DNA from: Dryococelus australis
Taxonomy: Eukaryota > Arthropoda > Insecta > Phasmatodea > Phasmatidae
DNA length: 64,000 nt
Assembly (NCBI GenBank): GCA_029891345.1
Contig: CM057009.1
Coordinates: forward strand, 310,534,166 to 310,598,165
Direction of reading: 5' to 3'
Shown here piece after piece: positions 48,185-60,930 of this stretch. Position 1 is the first letter of the stretch. Each line of letters opens with the position of its first letter. A model generated the notes under the pieces. It was not told the DNA's origin and made no database searches. It saw only the letters and a list, made by a program, of their open reading frames with translations. The position numbers and the translations under genes were made by a program.

Positions 48185-49110
48185 CATTTGAATAATGGCA
48201 AAGTTCTATGGGCAAGTTAACTCCATTTACATAAGGTAATAGAGGCACGACATACGGGACTTCCAAATGTTGACAGAGACTCAACACACCTCCAACTCGG
48301 TGCTCCTAGCTTTTACCATTAATCTTAATCTCCAAGATGCCATCACATCATCGCCCCTGCCTAAAAGAAACAATGTTCTAATTTGCCACACCCACTAGAG
48401 AGGCAGCGCACAATTAAAATTTGCGCCGCTGTAGGAAGCGGGCCAATCATCGAAGTCACTGACTCCTCAAGCACCTCTGGACCAGAGATTTCAACACCAT
48501 ACGCAGAGTGGCAGGCAAGATAAGAATCCATGGTTCATGCATGTGACGTCACAAACTCCACCCTTAAGAGGTGGGACTAGCTCCCTCGCACTCCTCTGAG
48601 TGTCAATGGTCCGGAGAAATTAATATAAAAGGCAGTGCCGATCAGGCCTCTGGAATTGCTCATCGTCCTCAAGGCTGTAAAGGTTGGGAACCAGACTAAG
48701 GGTGGAATTCCTTAAAATATGGTGGCAACACTCTCTTGCAACACCTCAGGCTATGAAGGCTGGGGTATCCTGACAAGGGCTGGACGTCCTCAGCCACAAT
48801 GGTAGCCCATGACTGATCACAGACAATGCTACCTGCTCCAGATGACGCCATTACCAAAAGGTGTATCTATTTCGGCAGCGCCTCCAACTTGCTGTGTCCG
48901 TCTTCACCGCCACCAGCTACCACACATTGCCCTAACCTTCTCAGCCTCTTACCTCTCGAGGTAAATCAGGGTAACGGCGATGTCGTCTCTTAAAGACAAC
49001 CCCGCAAGGCCTTAGTCTGGCTAGTACACCTTTGCCAATTGGGTAAAGACCTTGTTTTATACACTACAGGGGTCCCTTGTGGAAATCCATAATTAAGGTT
49101 AGGACTCCCA
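48185..49110 (+). mobile_element. Solo-LTR-like block, copy 2, nested in the large LTR element
   Basis: It matches 30250-31150 along its length and has a clear TATA-like AATATAAAAGGC (near 48620). Its location between the interior and right repeat of the large element shows that it inserted after that element. No interior accompanies it. Confidence 0.65.
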
Positions 49111-50088
49111 GGGCTAATTAATAATTTGAATATTTATTAATTATCAAATCTTTCCATTTCTCTCTTAAGTATGCAGCAGGGCTGCAATCTTTTTGTTAGT
49201 TCAAGCCGCCACAGACACTAGCTCCCAGTGTAGTCTGCCTTGGCCACTTGATTCCCTTTCCTACTTCCTTGTGCCTTCCCTCTCCACCTTACCCCTCCTT
49301 CCCACATCATTAGAATTGAGTAGAGGGGGTCAGTTATGCCTTGTGCATGGTGTCTTGACCGCCCTGATTATTGAAGGTGGTAGTGAATGTAATTATTAGC
49401 TTTAAAATCTTTTAGCGTACTCATATTTGTATGTTAGTTAGTTCACCGACCCAGGTGACAAAAGGCCTGGAGCCGGTATTCCCTTTGCAACGGTGTCACA
49501 CGTAACTGTTACCTGCCGTGCGACACAATAGGATGGACAAAAGGTAGGGTCACTTTACTTCACCTTCAGTGCTACAGCAGGTAAAAGCTATCAATCCACA
49601 CGCCTCTTATGAGCGAGGCCTTGTAAATATTTCCCCAAAGTTGATTTTTTTTAATGTGCAGCTCATATTTGTAATTTATTTCTACAGGTTGAAATCTGTT
49701 ATAAATTTCTGTATTGTGTAATTACAGCCTTCAGCTGATAATAATACATCACATGTAAGCAAGAAGGTTGCAAAACACCTGACACCGAGATTCCCAAGCG
49801 ACACTTATCCTTTCGAGGGGTTGCAGGGGGGGGGGGGGCATTAGCAGGTTGCTCGCACCAGTCAGCTGGCCGAGCTGGAAAGAGACAGTTACGCTGCCCC
49901 CCGGCAGAAAGCGAACATTACTCATGCAGCGCTGCGTGCCGCCCACCCAATGAGCCCAGCACACAGAGCAGAGCAAAGAACAGAAGCCAAACCAGCTTTC
50001 TTGTTGTGACAGTTTATCATCACCACAGGAAAATTATTCTTCTCGCCCAGATGATTCTGTGTCACAACGGAGGGGCGGGGGGTGAATT

Positions 50089-52092
50089 GATGCGTGATAT
50101 CTTCTATGACTAGGCAGGGTTTGAACTACAGTACAATGTGCCTACAGGATAAGCTCCTTGTCGCGGGGGTTATTATAGACGCTGCCCTTTGTACTGTTCA
50201 CCTGTGGCCACGATGTACGCTGCCTCACCGAAGATTGTGTAAACGGTCGGCCAAGTGGCGAGACCACATTCTGAAATACCCAGGTAGTTCTACAGCATGC
50301 AGAGGGACGAACCCCCTACCTGACTCAGCCCGGCAGCAGACAGCCGAAGCAGATGATGCTCCACCCACTTGCCTAGACGAGGGCGAGCCAGCAGGGTATA
50401 AGTACCTGTGTGCTACCCATCATCGTACGTCTATTCTCTTTCACGGCACTGAACTGTACTGAAGGATGTCTATCTCCAGAAGCTCATACCATCACCTCGT
50501 ATGCTGGGGCTCTCTACTGGTAGTCAGGTCGTCACGAACCACTACAAGATTATCAGTGATGCCTACATATACCAGATATCTAAGACATTCATCAGTAACT
50601 GCAACCAGAGGCTTCTAGTCCTACCAGACTCTCGACACCAGGTTACCCCCCCCCCCCCCCCAAGAAATCTTCGAGTCCCCAGTAGTTGTCTATCTTCCTT
50701 GTGACGACAACCACCAATGCCCTTCTGGTAGTTGTTAACACCCCACTACCCTTTGGGTATGTGGCCCCCGGAAGTCCCTTCTGGACAATGGTTAGTATAG
50801 TTAGGGAGAGTAGTTTTCAAAACCACCTAGATGAAATTAACTTGTCCAGTTTAGAACCAGGTCACCTTCACCTGGCACATGTAGTTTACTTCCGGTCAGC
50901 TTTTGCTTGGTTAAGAGGTAGTATGGGCTACCGGGTTTAATCCTACCGGAATAAACATGTCTCTCATCCTATCTAGGAGTATTTATTTCAAAGGATGTGT
51001 TGTGTTAATTATACATAGTTACCATGTCTGTTAGGGTTAAGATGGAGACAGCAAAAAAATATTCAACCCCTTTGCGAACCATAGTGTAAGACGCTGGCCT
51101 CCCCTTCAAAGACGTACATACATCACAACATACACAGCAAATGGCCACCCATTCTGTACACTTTGGTGTATAGAAAAGCAAAGTCCCAACCATGAAATAG
51201 ACAATCCGTAAGGCGACTAGTCAGTCAGCCCAGGTTGTACTCCATTCACCAGGCTGAACTGTGTGGAGGGAGTGCTCTCCTGGGACTGGAGGTCTGGCCC
51301 CTTCTAGACCCACACCCAACTGCCATTGAAAGACAGTCTTAGTAAATCCAATGCTCTGTATCCATCATGCTAAACTGTGTCGGATTTAAGAGAAAAGGGC
51401 ACCGCATTGGTTTGTTTGGCTTTTGGCATTTGGAAGTACACTTAGCTAGGTACTTTGTCACCAGCCCCATTAGAAGGCCGGTCATAGTTCCTCCCTATAT
51501 GCCACACACTCAGAGGCGTCGTGCTCAGCGGCAGGTTTAGAAGGCAGCTACCGCCTCCATCACCAAGCAAGGTTGTAACCCAGTGCCAACTGCACTCTGC
51601 GGCATTACCACCTGGGAATGAGCTCAAGCCACCCGTCAGTTGGAGAGGCCTCACCTCCCAGCTTCTACCCCTTCCTTGTTTTCAGCCCCCGTGAAGATTG
51701 CTGGGAGCCCATATCCCATAACTGCAGCATTTCTTCAGAATGAGGAAGTTCCATATGACATTGCCAACCCTGGTTCAGGGAAAGCCGTCACAAAAGCCCG
51801 CCCACGGCCACAACCAGTTCCAGCAGCAGCCAATCCACCTGCACACCAGGACTCTGTGCCAGCTCCAGCCGCCAACTACAGTTGCAGCTGGGTCAGCAGC
51901 CTCCCTGGGCCACCATTCTCCAAGGTAAACCAGTGGCAGTGTGTCCACCCGTCCGCAGGACAGTGACTGCAATTCCAGATTTTGTACCCAGCGACAGGTT
52001 ACACTCCTTATGCTAACACTGGCCATGCTCCAACGCACTAGTGACAAAGTCAGACTTGTTCTTAACCCCATGTTTCTGACCTAACGCAACCA
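50089..52092 (+). repeat. Right ~2-kb terminal repeat of the large LTR element
   Basis: It begins TGATGCGTG just after a polypurine run and matches the left copy throughout. A polyadenylation-like GGAATAAAC lies near 50950. The end is put near CTAACGCAACCA. A 250-300-bp window (about 51630-51890) is nearly identical to the left copy. Confidence 0.65.
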
Positions 52093-52506
52093 AGAGTAAT
52101 ATAGCATAGATTCCCCGCCGAATGATTATGGCCAGGAACCAACATGCAGCAAACAGATTTGCATTAGGAAATGTGCTACACCAAAGTGTAGCTGTGTAGG
52201 TGCAGATTATACACCATACGCTAGAAACTAATAATATAGTATGTTGGTTGCACTGGCTAACTGTGATCTGTATACGTGATAAAACACACGTTTGGTGCAT
52301 CCAGTGACGATGTGTGATGTACAATGCAGTTGGTATTGCGATACGTTGTGAGTAGTGATAATGACATAATGGGCCCAGTAACATGACTCTGTACTAATGT
52401 GTGTACACACATGTAAATTCCATGACGTAGCAATGCATAACCGGTGCTGAAGGCACTACCTGACAGCACAAAAGAACAGACACTGCAATCATTCGAAATT
52501 TTGCAG
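52093..52506. other. Spacer between LTR element and mariner coding region
   Basis: It may hold the 3' flank and inverted repeat of the mariner, but I could not define one. Confidence 0.4.
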
Positions 52507-53493
52507 GTGGCATATCACAACCAATTTCACAACAAATATTCAAAATGTGCCCCTTGAATGCCAATATAGTAGTTAATACAGCATATTAGAGACTGGCAGA
52601 TGTGTTGAAAAACACCTGGTATATCTTGCACTTGATCACAGATGAACATGACCCTCGCTGATATGTCCTCTTCAGATGCCATGGGTGTCTCATACACACA
52701 CGCCTTAAGAAATTACCACAGCCAGAAGTCCATTGGTGTAAGGTCTGGTGAGTATGGAGGCCACACACCAACCGCGTGAAATGAGGTGGTGCATCATCAT
52801 ATAGCAGTAGCCACATCTGTTCTCTGATGGCAAGCAGAACATTCTTGAGTAATTGGAGCAATCGGAAAATCAGGAAATCATAATACTGAAATCCCAACGC
52901 ACAGTTCGGCAGCAAGAATGGGTCAATAACATTGTCCTCCACCATGCCAGCCCAAATGTTGATGGCAAAGCAATGCTGGTAGCCTCTCGTTACAGGTGCA
53001 TGTGAGTTGGGGTCGTACAACATGTGGACATTTCTACTGTTGCAAAAATCCTCCTATGTGAACATGGCTTTGTCTGCAAATATTACAATTGCTGGGAAAT
53101 CAGGATTAATTTCACACTGCTGCATAAACCTCTGGGATAATTCTAGCAGAAGGGCATAATCTGCTGGCTCCATTGCTTGTATCCTACATACACGGTATGG
53201 TCGCAGCAGCTGTTCATGGAGGACACACCATACTGTGCCATTTGATACATCCATTATCTGCGCGATCACGCAGGTGCTCGTCAAAGGATTGTACGCTACA
53301 TTCCCTAAGACCGTTCTCTGTCTACGAGATCCACATTGATGCTGAAATGTGCTTGTTTCCTGTAGTTGCTATGTAAGGTGCGTGAATGTCTAGTGGTTTG
53401 GCTGACGTCATGCAGGGCATTTTTAACTGTACACACATGCAGCTGCCCTGTTGTTGCCTCTCACTTCACGATACACCACGACCATGTTAGTCA
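52507..53493 (-). pseudogene. Mariner-like transposase (Tc1/mariner superfamily, DUF4817-type HTH), broken
   Basis: The reading starts MTNMVVVYREVRGNNRAAA at 53493 (relatives read YGECRGNGRAAARLY), passes the second helix-turn-helix (CVIAQIMDVSNGTVWCVLH, near 53270-53215) and reaches the catalytic core. The three catalytic acids are visible: the first Asp in VIFADKAMFT (about 53062), the second in LLYDDAPPHF (about 52800) and the third in TPMDFWLW (about 52733). It ends ..HFEYLL near 52510, the normal C-terminus for this group. At roughly 330 codons the length is normal. It is dead: stops lie in the N-terminal region (after VYS, PA and NH) and after FWLW, and the frame shifts at least twice. 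Terminal inverted repeats were not found. This subtype is common in insect genomes. Confidence 0.85.
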
Positions 53494-54219
53494 TTTCAGA
53501 ATTTGTGTACTTGTCCACGTTTACACCTGCTGTACCTAGTGAATTGAATCAGTGACTTGCTGCGAATAACAGGCAGCTGTGACTGACGCGGTGGGCAACT
53601 ACACTGCTCAGGAATGGGGAAAGGGGAACTGGCAGTGATGTTACCATTTTGCATCGTACCACCAACATGTGTTTACCACCAGATGCAGGACTTGTTACGT
53701 TCCTACCAGACCGTGGCCTTGCTACCACTGAATCCTTAGTTTGGGTTTTATACAGAAACTGTGGTCCTAGAGAATTGCAACTAGGAGGCCTTTTGTGCTA
53801 ATTACGACATCCTGCTTTGTCCAATGGTATCCACAATCAATTTAATCTCACGGTGTCAATGTTGCAAGCAAACAAAGGTGTCAACAACTTTTATTTATAT
53901 GTTGGAGGCCTGTGTGACAGACTATTTCTTCCTTTTATCCAAGATCTTGGCTTGATTAATCTGTATACCAATCTGTGTTCCTCTAACGAAAGTACTTTGC
54001 ATAATATTCTATGTAATATGCTTGTTACCCTCCGTCTTTAAGGGCTTCTACAGCCCTTATTATTTGAGAAGGAGCATGGGTGTCCTATATCATTTCCCCC
54101 CTTTTCTGGTCAAAAATCATGTGCCTGAGTTTGTGCACGTATTTCCAAATCACGTGTATATGTATATATGTGTGTGTGTCTATATGTATGTTTGTTTATA
54201 TACACACACACATATACAT
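53494..54219. other. Spacer between mariner and Tigger
   Basis: Short frame 53817-54041 (plus) has no motif. A TA/TG microsatellite lies at 54158-54220, next to the Tigger end. Confidence 0.4.
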
Positions 54220-56991
54220 ACAGTCAAACTCTCTTTAAGATGTTTTCTGGGGGACCATGCATTAATTAAAAACTTCTTAAGCAGGACAACATCTTAAAAG
54301 GGTTATATCAGTGTTTTGCTGTAAATGATATCATCAGAATACATAATATGAATTTTAGTGTTGGAATTACTAAAGAATCTCATTAAAAATTTTGAAACTA
54401 GATTCTCTCTCTCTATATATATATTATACAGTAAATATGTTGGCCTACATGGACATGGTAAACATTGTTCAGATAAAAATAAACACAAAAATATTTAAAA
54501 CTCAGATTGAGAAGAATTTTTCCAGTGTTGTTTGCTTTGATTTTTTCCCCATATAAACTGGCTGTATAAGATTCCAGTTCCCAGAGGTTCTTCATTATAT
54601 TTTCTGGGACATCGGGTACATTGCTTAGATAGCGAGAATAGGCTTTCAAGTGCTGCATGGCTTCTGAACATGTCACTGGCTTCAGAGCATCATCTACTTC
54701 ATCATGTTCACTGTAATTTTCATTTGCATCACAGGGTTGTCCAAGTTCCTCCATGGATGAATTTTCACTAGACTAACACAAATTCTCAATCTGCTGCACT
54801 TCACAAGGGGGCAAGTCATCATCTGCTTTCACATAATCATTAAATGTTGAAGTGACACACAATCTTTCCTTCACTTCAGCGCAGATGCCGTCACTTTTTT
54901 CCACTGTGTCCAATGAAACTACAGGCAGTTCTTCTGGCACGGTGTGAAACCTGCCTTCCCAAAACTGTTCACAATTGTTTCTTGGCTCAATGAAGCCCAT
55001 GATGCGGCCAACATGTGTATGGCATCCAACAAGGAAACTGAGTAAACTGTTTTGGTTGTCATGCTTTGCAACAATCTGGACACCAGGCACTTTCGATACA
55101 TGTGCTTCACAGTTTGGATGATGCCCTGGTTGAGTGGTTGTAACACTGACGTTGAGTTGGCTGGCAGGAACTCAACATGCACCTTTTTCAGTATGTCTAG
55201 GTTTTTATGGTGTGCTGCACACTGGTCCATGAAAAGAAGAATTTTTCTGTTTTTGACTACCATTTTTCTGTCCAAACAAATCAAAACTCAGAAAATATTT
55301 TCCACGTCATCCAAGAAGACATGCTGCTTTTATACACACAAGGCAGCGACTTCATGTATTTTAAGCAACGAGGTTTTTGTGACTTGCCTAGAGGCAACTT
55401 TTCAGAACCATCCACATTTGTACAAAACCACACTGTCACTCATTCTTTTTTCTTTTTATTACCATGACATTTATCTCCCTTGAAGGTAAATGTTGAGTCG
55501 GGTAACAAATTAAAAAGGAGACAACATTCGTCTGTATTAAAGACATCTTGTGCATTATACTCAGCCAACAGTGGAGGTAAGGTTATGTTTTTCCATGCAC
55601 TCACTGTTTCTTCACTTACACTTGCAGATTCCCCACAAACAGTTTACAATTCCTGCACGTTTTCTAAATATACAATTCCTGCACGTTTTCTAAATCTGTC
55701 ACGCAACCCATTTGATGCTGTGAATTGTATGTTCAATCGCAACGCGATATCTCCTGCTTTTTGTCTTAGTACTGTACCATGGATAGGAATATTCAAGGCT
55801 CGTTTCTGCTGAAACCATTCCAGAAGTATGTCTTCATATTTGGAATATTTTGAAGTTTTTAACTTCTTTCGGCAAGGTTGTGCTGCTACAGAATGCTGAA
55901 GAAACTGGTCTTGTTTGGCCACAATACTGTTTAAAGTAGAAACAGGCAACTGAAATTGTTTGGCATTTGTCACACGAGCCAGGTTGGGATTACTGCTTAC
56001 ATAGTTAATGATGTCCAGTTTTTCAGATACTGATAATGCTTTACGTTTAATAATAGGCTTAGATGTTTTATCTTCCATCTTGTCCAAGTCTACTGTATAC
56101 ACTAACACTTAAGAACAACCTCTTTAACCATGTTTATTACACGAAGAAACAGTAACATATATTTTCGGTAAGTTTGACCATAGCACACGCCTAACAAGGC
56201 CGAAGAAAGTTTTGATGAAACCTAAACCGCATTTTTTTACTAATGTCCAAACAAACATCTACTCACGCTCATATTGATCCAGAGACACCGTTTAACCCAT
56301 GCCCATATTATAACGGCGATCTTGTGAAACCTGAACAGCACACCGCAAGCTGATTCAATACTCTAGCTGTTCAGTTCAGCCGGTGCTAGCGCAAATAATA
56401 CATTTTTTCTGGTGCAAAATCTGCAGAAAGCTAATAAACGCTGTATTCTTAAGGGGGTTTGGTGTCTTATATAACTATTATTTATTCAATGGACATATTT
56501 CACAGTTACGCTCATATGCATTAAAACATTTGGAAAAGGTTTAGAACCAGTGGGGAAAATGTGATGCAGGCGGACGAACCACCGGCTATCGTTCCTTGGT
56601 GCATGCCCAATGTTTATATTGGTAGTTGTTTTAGAAAAAAAAAAAGGGTTATGAAGCACTGAATCTACAATCTACATGTTATTTTGCCTCGTCGAGAGAA
56701 ACGTGCTATGTGAAATATGAAAGCAAAGATATTTTTTTACGAAATTTGGAACCATAAAAATAAGGTGCATGAATTATGCCAGGGCAAGAATTACGCCAGA
56801 AAATACACATGTAAAACTTATAATCTTAAAAGCAGGTAAGGTTTAAAACAAATTATGTGCTTTTTAAGCGGGAAATTTTCATAAGCAGGAACATTTTAAG
56901 CGGGATAAATATGCATTGCATGTATAGTTTATTGTTTTGGGACTTACACAGCACATCTTCTTAAGCGGGAACTTCTTAAACGAATTTGACT
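54220..56991 (-). mobile_element. Tigger/pogo DNA transposon, near full length, inactive
   Basis: The left end is CAGTCAAACTCTCTTTAAGA (54221 onward) and the right end, reverse complemented from about 56990, is GTCAAATTCGTTTAAGAAGT, so terminal inverted repeats of about 25 bp bracket 2.77 kb. TA-containing flanks suit the TA target of pogo elements, but both ends abut microsatellites that blur the duplication. Subterminal repeats of the form TTAAGCGGGA recur near 56870, 56896 and 56961 on the right, and CTTAAGCAGGACA on the left. Such repeated motifs may bind the transposase. One minus-strand transposase gene fills the middle. Confidence 0.88.
54440..56078 (-). pseudogene. Tigger-type transposase (CENP-B-like HTH plus DDE), broken
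   Basis: The start MEDKTSKPIIKRKALSVSEK at 56078 opens a CENP-B N-terminal helix-turn-helix (LSVSEKLDIINYV; residues 15-60), followed by a CENP-B-type second DNA-binding domain (SKYEDILLEWFQQKRALNIP; residues 85-145). The DDE core follows: first Asp in FNTDECCLLFNLLPD (about 55535), FKGDKCHGNKK, then KSQKPRCLKYMKSLP, second Asp in KILLFMDQCAAHH (about 55227). Where the third Asp is expected (LQPLDQG) the codon at 55129-55131 reads Asn (LQPLNQGII), so the catalytic triad is incomplete. There are frame changes (for example near 55280 and 55000), a stop at the end of the VQEL segment and one after ENLC (54773-54775). The acidic C-terminal tail (NENYSEHDEVDD) is typical for Tigger. Confidence 0.88.
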
Positions 56992-56994
56992 ATC

Positions 56995-57220
<226 letters not shown>

Positions 57221-57339
57221 AAGGAATGTTTTTACTGCTGATTTTAAAAGTGCTCACTTAAAACACTAATTATCCATGCAATAGGATTGCTTTAAGGGTA
57301 ATTCCATGGTAAATCAACCATTTTAAATAATGTTCAGAG

Positions 57340-59000
57340 TTTCTCATATAATAAGTTGATAAGATTGTGACGGGGGTATTTTCACGATTTTTGAGAGATC
57401 TTAATTTTTTTGTTATGATACCTTTAATTTTTCAGGACGCTTTCTATTTTTTTTCTTATTATCCATTAGGAAATTTAAGAAATTTTAGTAGGATTTCGGG
57501 AATTATAAACTAGGTTGTTTTGGTTAGGATGTTTGTCCCGACTGATCTTAGACATGATACAGTTTGTTGTCATTTTAAGGTTAGGTATGTCTTTTTGTTC
57601 CGATACAAGTCCTTTTAAATGATTTAATAATTTTTACTCTTATTAAGATTTGTTTTTGGTTAGGGAAGTAGTTTGGCTTCTGTTCTGATGTTATGTAGTT
57701 CAGTATTTTTGCCCTTAAGTCATAGTGGTGGTTTGTTTGGATTTTTACTTTGTAATAAATTCTGATAAATTTCTTAATTTTCTAGGTAGGGGCCTTAAAT
57801 TTATTTGAGTTGGAAGTAAATTTATAATTTGTTGTTCTTTTCTTTTTGAAAGGTTCGGCCTAATAATTTTTGTCATGTTTAGGATGGAATTATATTTTTT
57901 TAAAAAGAATTTAGGACATAAAGATGGCTAGATCATGTCCTTTTGTCATTTCTGGAATCTTAGCCTTGTAGTCGATAGTTTCCGAGCTGCTACAAGTGTT
58001 ATTTGCCGTTATTATCTGGCTGAAGTCAACCGCAGCTGGGCATGTTTGCCTTCGCTGGTGTGATGGTAAAGTAGCTGTCATCATTTTCCTGAACTGTTTC
58101 TTGCTGCACGTGTGCTGTAAATCCTGGAGCCATCAGCAGATGAGGACGTTTACGAGTTGACGGATATGCATTTGTGCTGCGCACAGCAGACTCTAGGAGA
58201 ACTTTGTGCAAAGCCCGTGTTTAGAGCCACTGCATGTGTGGTGCTGGGATTGGGCAGTGTGACTGATGACATCAGGTGAGGCTCAACGAGGAGGGGTGGC
58301 ATTGTTGGTAGAGGAAGCAGTGAGGCAGTCAGAAGTGAGTCAGTCAGTGCATCAGGAGACACAGGTGATCAGCGTGGAGTGCGAAGGAGGGAGGAGCCTT
58401 CTAAGGACTGATGTCATGTAGACGATAGAAAAGCTAAGTATCAATTATGTTAGTTATGTACAGTTTCTGTAGACTTGGTTCCAGACTACACTAAAAGTCA
58501 AAAATTGGGTAGGTTAAATCACTCCTGTGAATAAAAGTCTATAGCAGGTCATAAATTAATTTGTTGAGTGAAAGTCAGTTGTTAGTCGCAGTCCAGTTTG
58601 ATGCTAGGGAAATTTTAAGTTTTGTGGGAGATTTTCTGAACATAGTAATTAAGGTCATTTCACAAGTTATTCAGTTTGCTGAATAGGGCCTTCAGTTACT
58701 TTCCCAGTCGTCGTCAAATTTGTGAACCTGGTTTTCTGTTGAAACAAAGCTTTTGTTTGTTTGTAATTACTGTAACTAAATGTAAGATAGTCTAATTTGA
58801 AAAAGAAAAACTTTGCTGTTTTTAATTTAAATTATGAAGCATTTTGGGAAAATGAAACAGAAGTTTACAAATTCTTTAGAGTCATTCCAGATGTTTTATT
58901 TATGTTTTGAAACTAATCAAAACTTCAGATAAATGTGTTCAGGTTAGTATCCACAAGATATTTAGTTTTTTTTTTTTTGTTTGTTTTTTGTTAGACCGAG
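57340..59000 (+). repeat. Dispersed repeat of unknown class, copy 2
   Basis: It is the partner of 22020-23220, with the same order of T-rich leader, GC-rich centre (58150-58420), TACACTAAAAG (58492) and terminal T-run before ATACTCATTTTT (near 59001). This copy is longer, mostly in the T-rich leader. The minus-strand frames at 58026-58362 lie in the GC-rich centre and are not conserved in the partner. Confidence 0.45.
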
Positions 59001-59940
59001 ATACTCATTTTTGTGATTTAAATTTTTTATATTAATTTTCATACATGTTAACTGATTGTAACAGAATGTTTTATATTTTATTTTAATTGTTATAGTAAAG
59101 TTGCCTTTATTGAAATGTTTCCTCTTTAATTTTAGAGTCGATAGTTTTCTCCCTGAAGTCTGGTAATTAATTAATTAATTGTTTAATTAATTTTAATACT
59201 CCATTGTATAATCCTGCATAGCATCGTTTTTCTCGCCTTCAAATATTCCAGGTACCCAAGCTAGCTGAACGAGTGTTCCAATCTTGAGTTTTGCTCTACC
59301 CACATTGATACATGAAGAGACAGTAATGAAGGGTGTCTAGGCGGCCCTCAACAGCCTGGTGGTGGTAGCCCCCAATGTGACGTTTAAATAAGGATGCTGT
59401 GAGGAGCATCTAGGTCACATGAGAAATCGGAGTTGTTAATGTTTAATTTTTTGATGCTTACAGACCAACAGTTATGCCAGAGAGAGAGTGCCATTGATGA
59501 TAAGTAGTAATTTTCAGTTGAGTTTGAAAGAGTACGGATTATTATTATTCATTTTTTGAGGACTACGCTATTTAAGTATACCCCAGTATTTAATTATATA
59601 TCAGTTACCCCTTTTACCCCCTATTACCCCTTTCCCATTACCCCCCCCCCCCTCCCAACTAATAACCATCCTTTTTCCTTTCCCCATTTTTCCAAGTATA
59701 ACAATATACTGTTTCATTTACGAAGGCTGTTCTTTAACAAACAGAACCATCAACTTCGTAATGGTGACAACAAATTATTCAATTTGCAGTGCTTGCGATC
59801 AACAGGTTTGTGTGTGTTCATGTTGGCAACACTAGCTGAAAATAGTTCTCACAAAAGAAATCAGAAAATTTAATGTTTAATGTTCCCCTAAAAGTTGAAG
59901 ACATATATACTGCATTTCCAGTAACATTATCTGTTTAAAA
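59001..59940. other. AT-rich stretch with a C-run, nothing coding recognised
   Basis: A pyrimidine-rich tract with a run of 12 C lies at 59641-59652. The plus-strand frame 59556-59873 spans it and has no motif. Confidence 0.5.
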
Positions 59941-60930
59941 ATTTGGGTGTGCATTAACGAAGACCACACGAAGTGGAATGTGCACCTAACTTGGGCACTG
60001 TTCTGCTTGCACATGTACATCAGTGCAGAAACTGGAGCGTTGACCCTGCAACTGCTGCAAGAGCAAGACCTGCCAAGGCCAGGCCAGTTAAAGGTGCAGG
60101 ACCAGGCAGAACCAGAGGAAAGACCTTTTCACAGTGGGCGAGGTTGCAGCACGCAGCACAAGACATGCAGTGCACAACAACCAGGCAGCTTACACCAAGG
60201 GCCACATGCCCGTGACTCCCCTCATCCCCCAAGCATCGGCCCCGGCAGCACATGTACACGCACACATCCCTTGTCAATAGGGCAGAGATAGTTTTGCGCA
60301 GGACTAGCCCTCGTTGGACAGGCCTGGGGGACTATTATTGGCTGCCAGGTACTTCATCCTACCTTCTACAGCTTGGGGGTGGCAGGCCACCAAAAATTCA
60401 GTGACGACCTGCATGCGGCAAGTAACCCAACCCAGAGGACAACCGCGCCAAGCCAGGTGCAGATGCCCGCTCAGAGCCACACAACCCAGAGGATGAGGAT
60501 GACTTGACCACAGGGTTCACAAACCCCAACTTCGTTGAATCCCAGGTCAGCAGTCGACACTCCATTTATGCCTACAGGCTTCGCAGGGTTAACAGCCGGA
60601 GACTCCAAACCCTGGGACAATGGGGATGCCCTGCCTATGTACGTAAGGCCTCTGTGGGGTACATACTGTTCATCAACCTCTACCCTGGACTTCCTTGGTT
60701 TCTCAACCGAAGACCCCGGACTTGACAATGGACAAGACATTGTCAGATTTCGAGGGGCTTCCTACCAGCAGACCCAGAACCCATCATCGAGCAACCCTTG
60801 TCATGATCAGACTCCGAGACGCCCTACGCTGCGCAGTGGTCAAGGTGGACGACAACCCACTTCCCCTCAAACAGTGCTATGGAATAGCAGGGGGTTCAAA
60901 TCATTGACTTGTCTAGGGGGGGGAAAGGGA
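59941..60930 (+). mobile_element. GC-rich retroelement-like coding remnant
   Basis: Composition changes abruptly. Overlapping frames (59947-60291, 60535-61233, 60695-60907) are Pro/Arg/Gln-rich and shift into one another, as in a decayed polyprotein. None shows a diagnostic reverse transcriptase, integrase or Gag motif. The stretch ends in a polypurine run (TAGGGGGGGGAAAGGGATGG, near 60915), which in LTR elements lies just before the 3' LTR. The family is unknown. Confidence 0.4.

Larger units (their letters stand above)
40653..52092 (+). mobile_element. Large LTR retroelement fossil with ~2-kb terminal repeats and nested insertions
   Basis: Two direct repeats of about 2.0 kb (40653-42677 and 50089-52092) bracket 7.4 kb. 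The right one follows a polypurine run (GGAGGGGCGGGGGGTGAAT). Inside, in plus-strand order, are a Gag-like stretch (about 43400-44070, with GKALDWWN and a CCHC-like CWLCLGRH region) and a retropepsin-like stretch (about 46020-46320, with LLDSIGTGNFV and a downstream VILEHPWL block). This points to Ty3/gypsy-type organisation, but no reverse transcriptase or integrase was found. A DNA element and a solo LTR are inserted within it. The repeats differ at roughly one site in six over most of their length, so the insertion is old. The element is clearly broken, with many interruptions. Confidence 0.7.

Noticed and set aside
49826-49838. G-run (and C-run at 50647-50661) as quadruplex elements
   Set aside because: Single homopolymer runs in old repeat sequence; they may even be assembly errors and have no supporting context.
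55052-55483. 143-aa plus-strand frame over the Tigger element
   Set aside because: It is the antisense shadow of the transposase DDE region.
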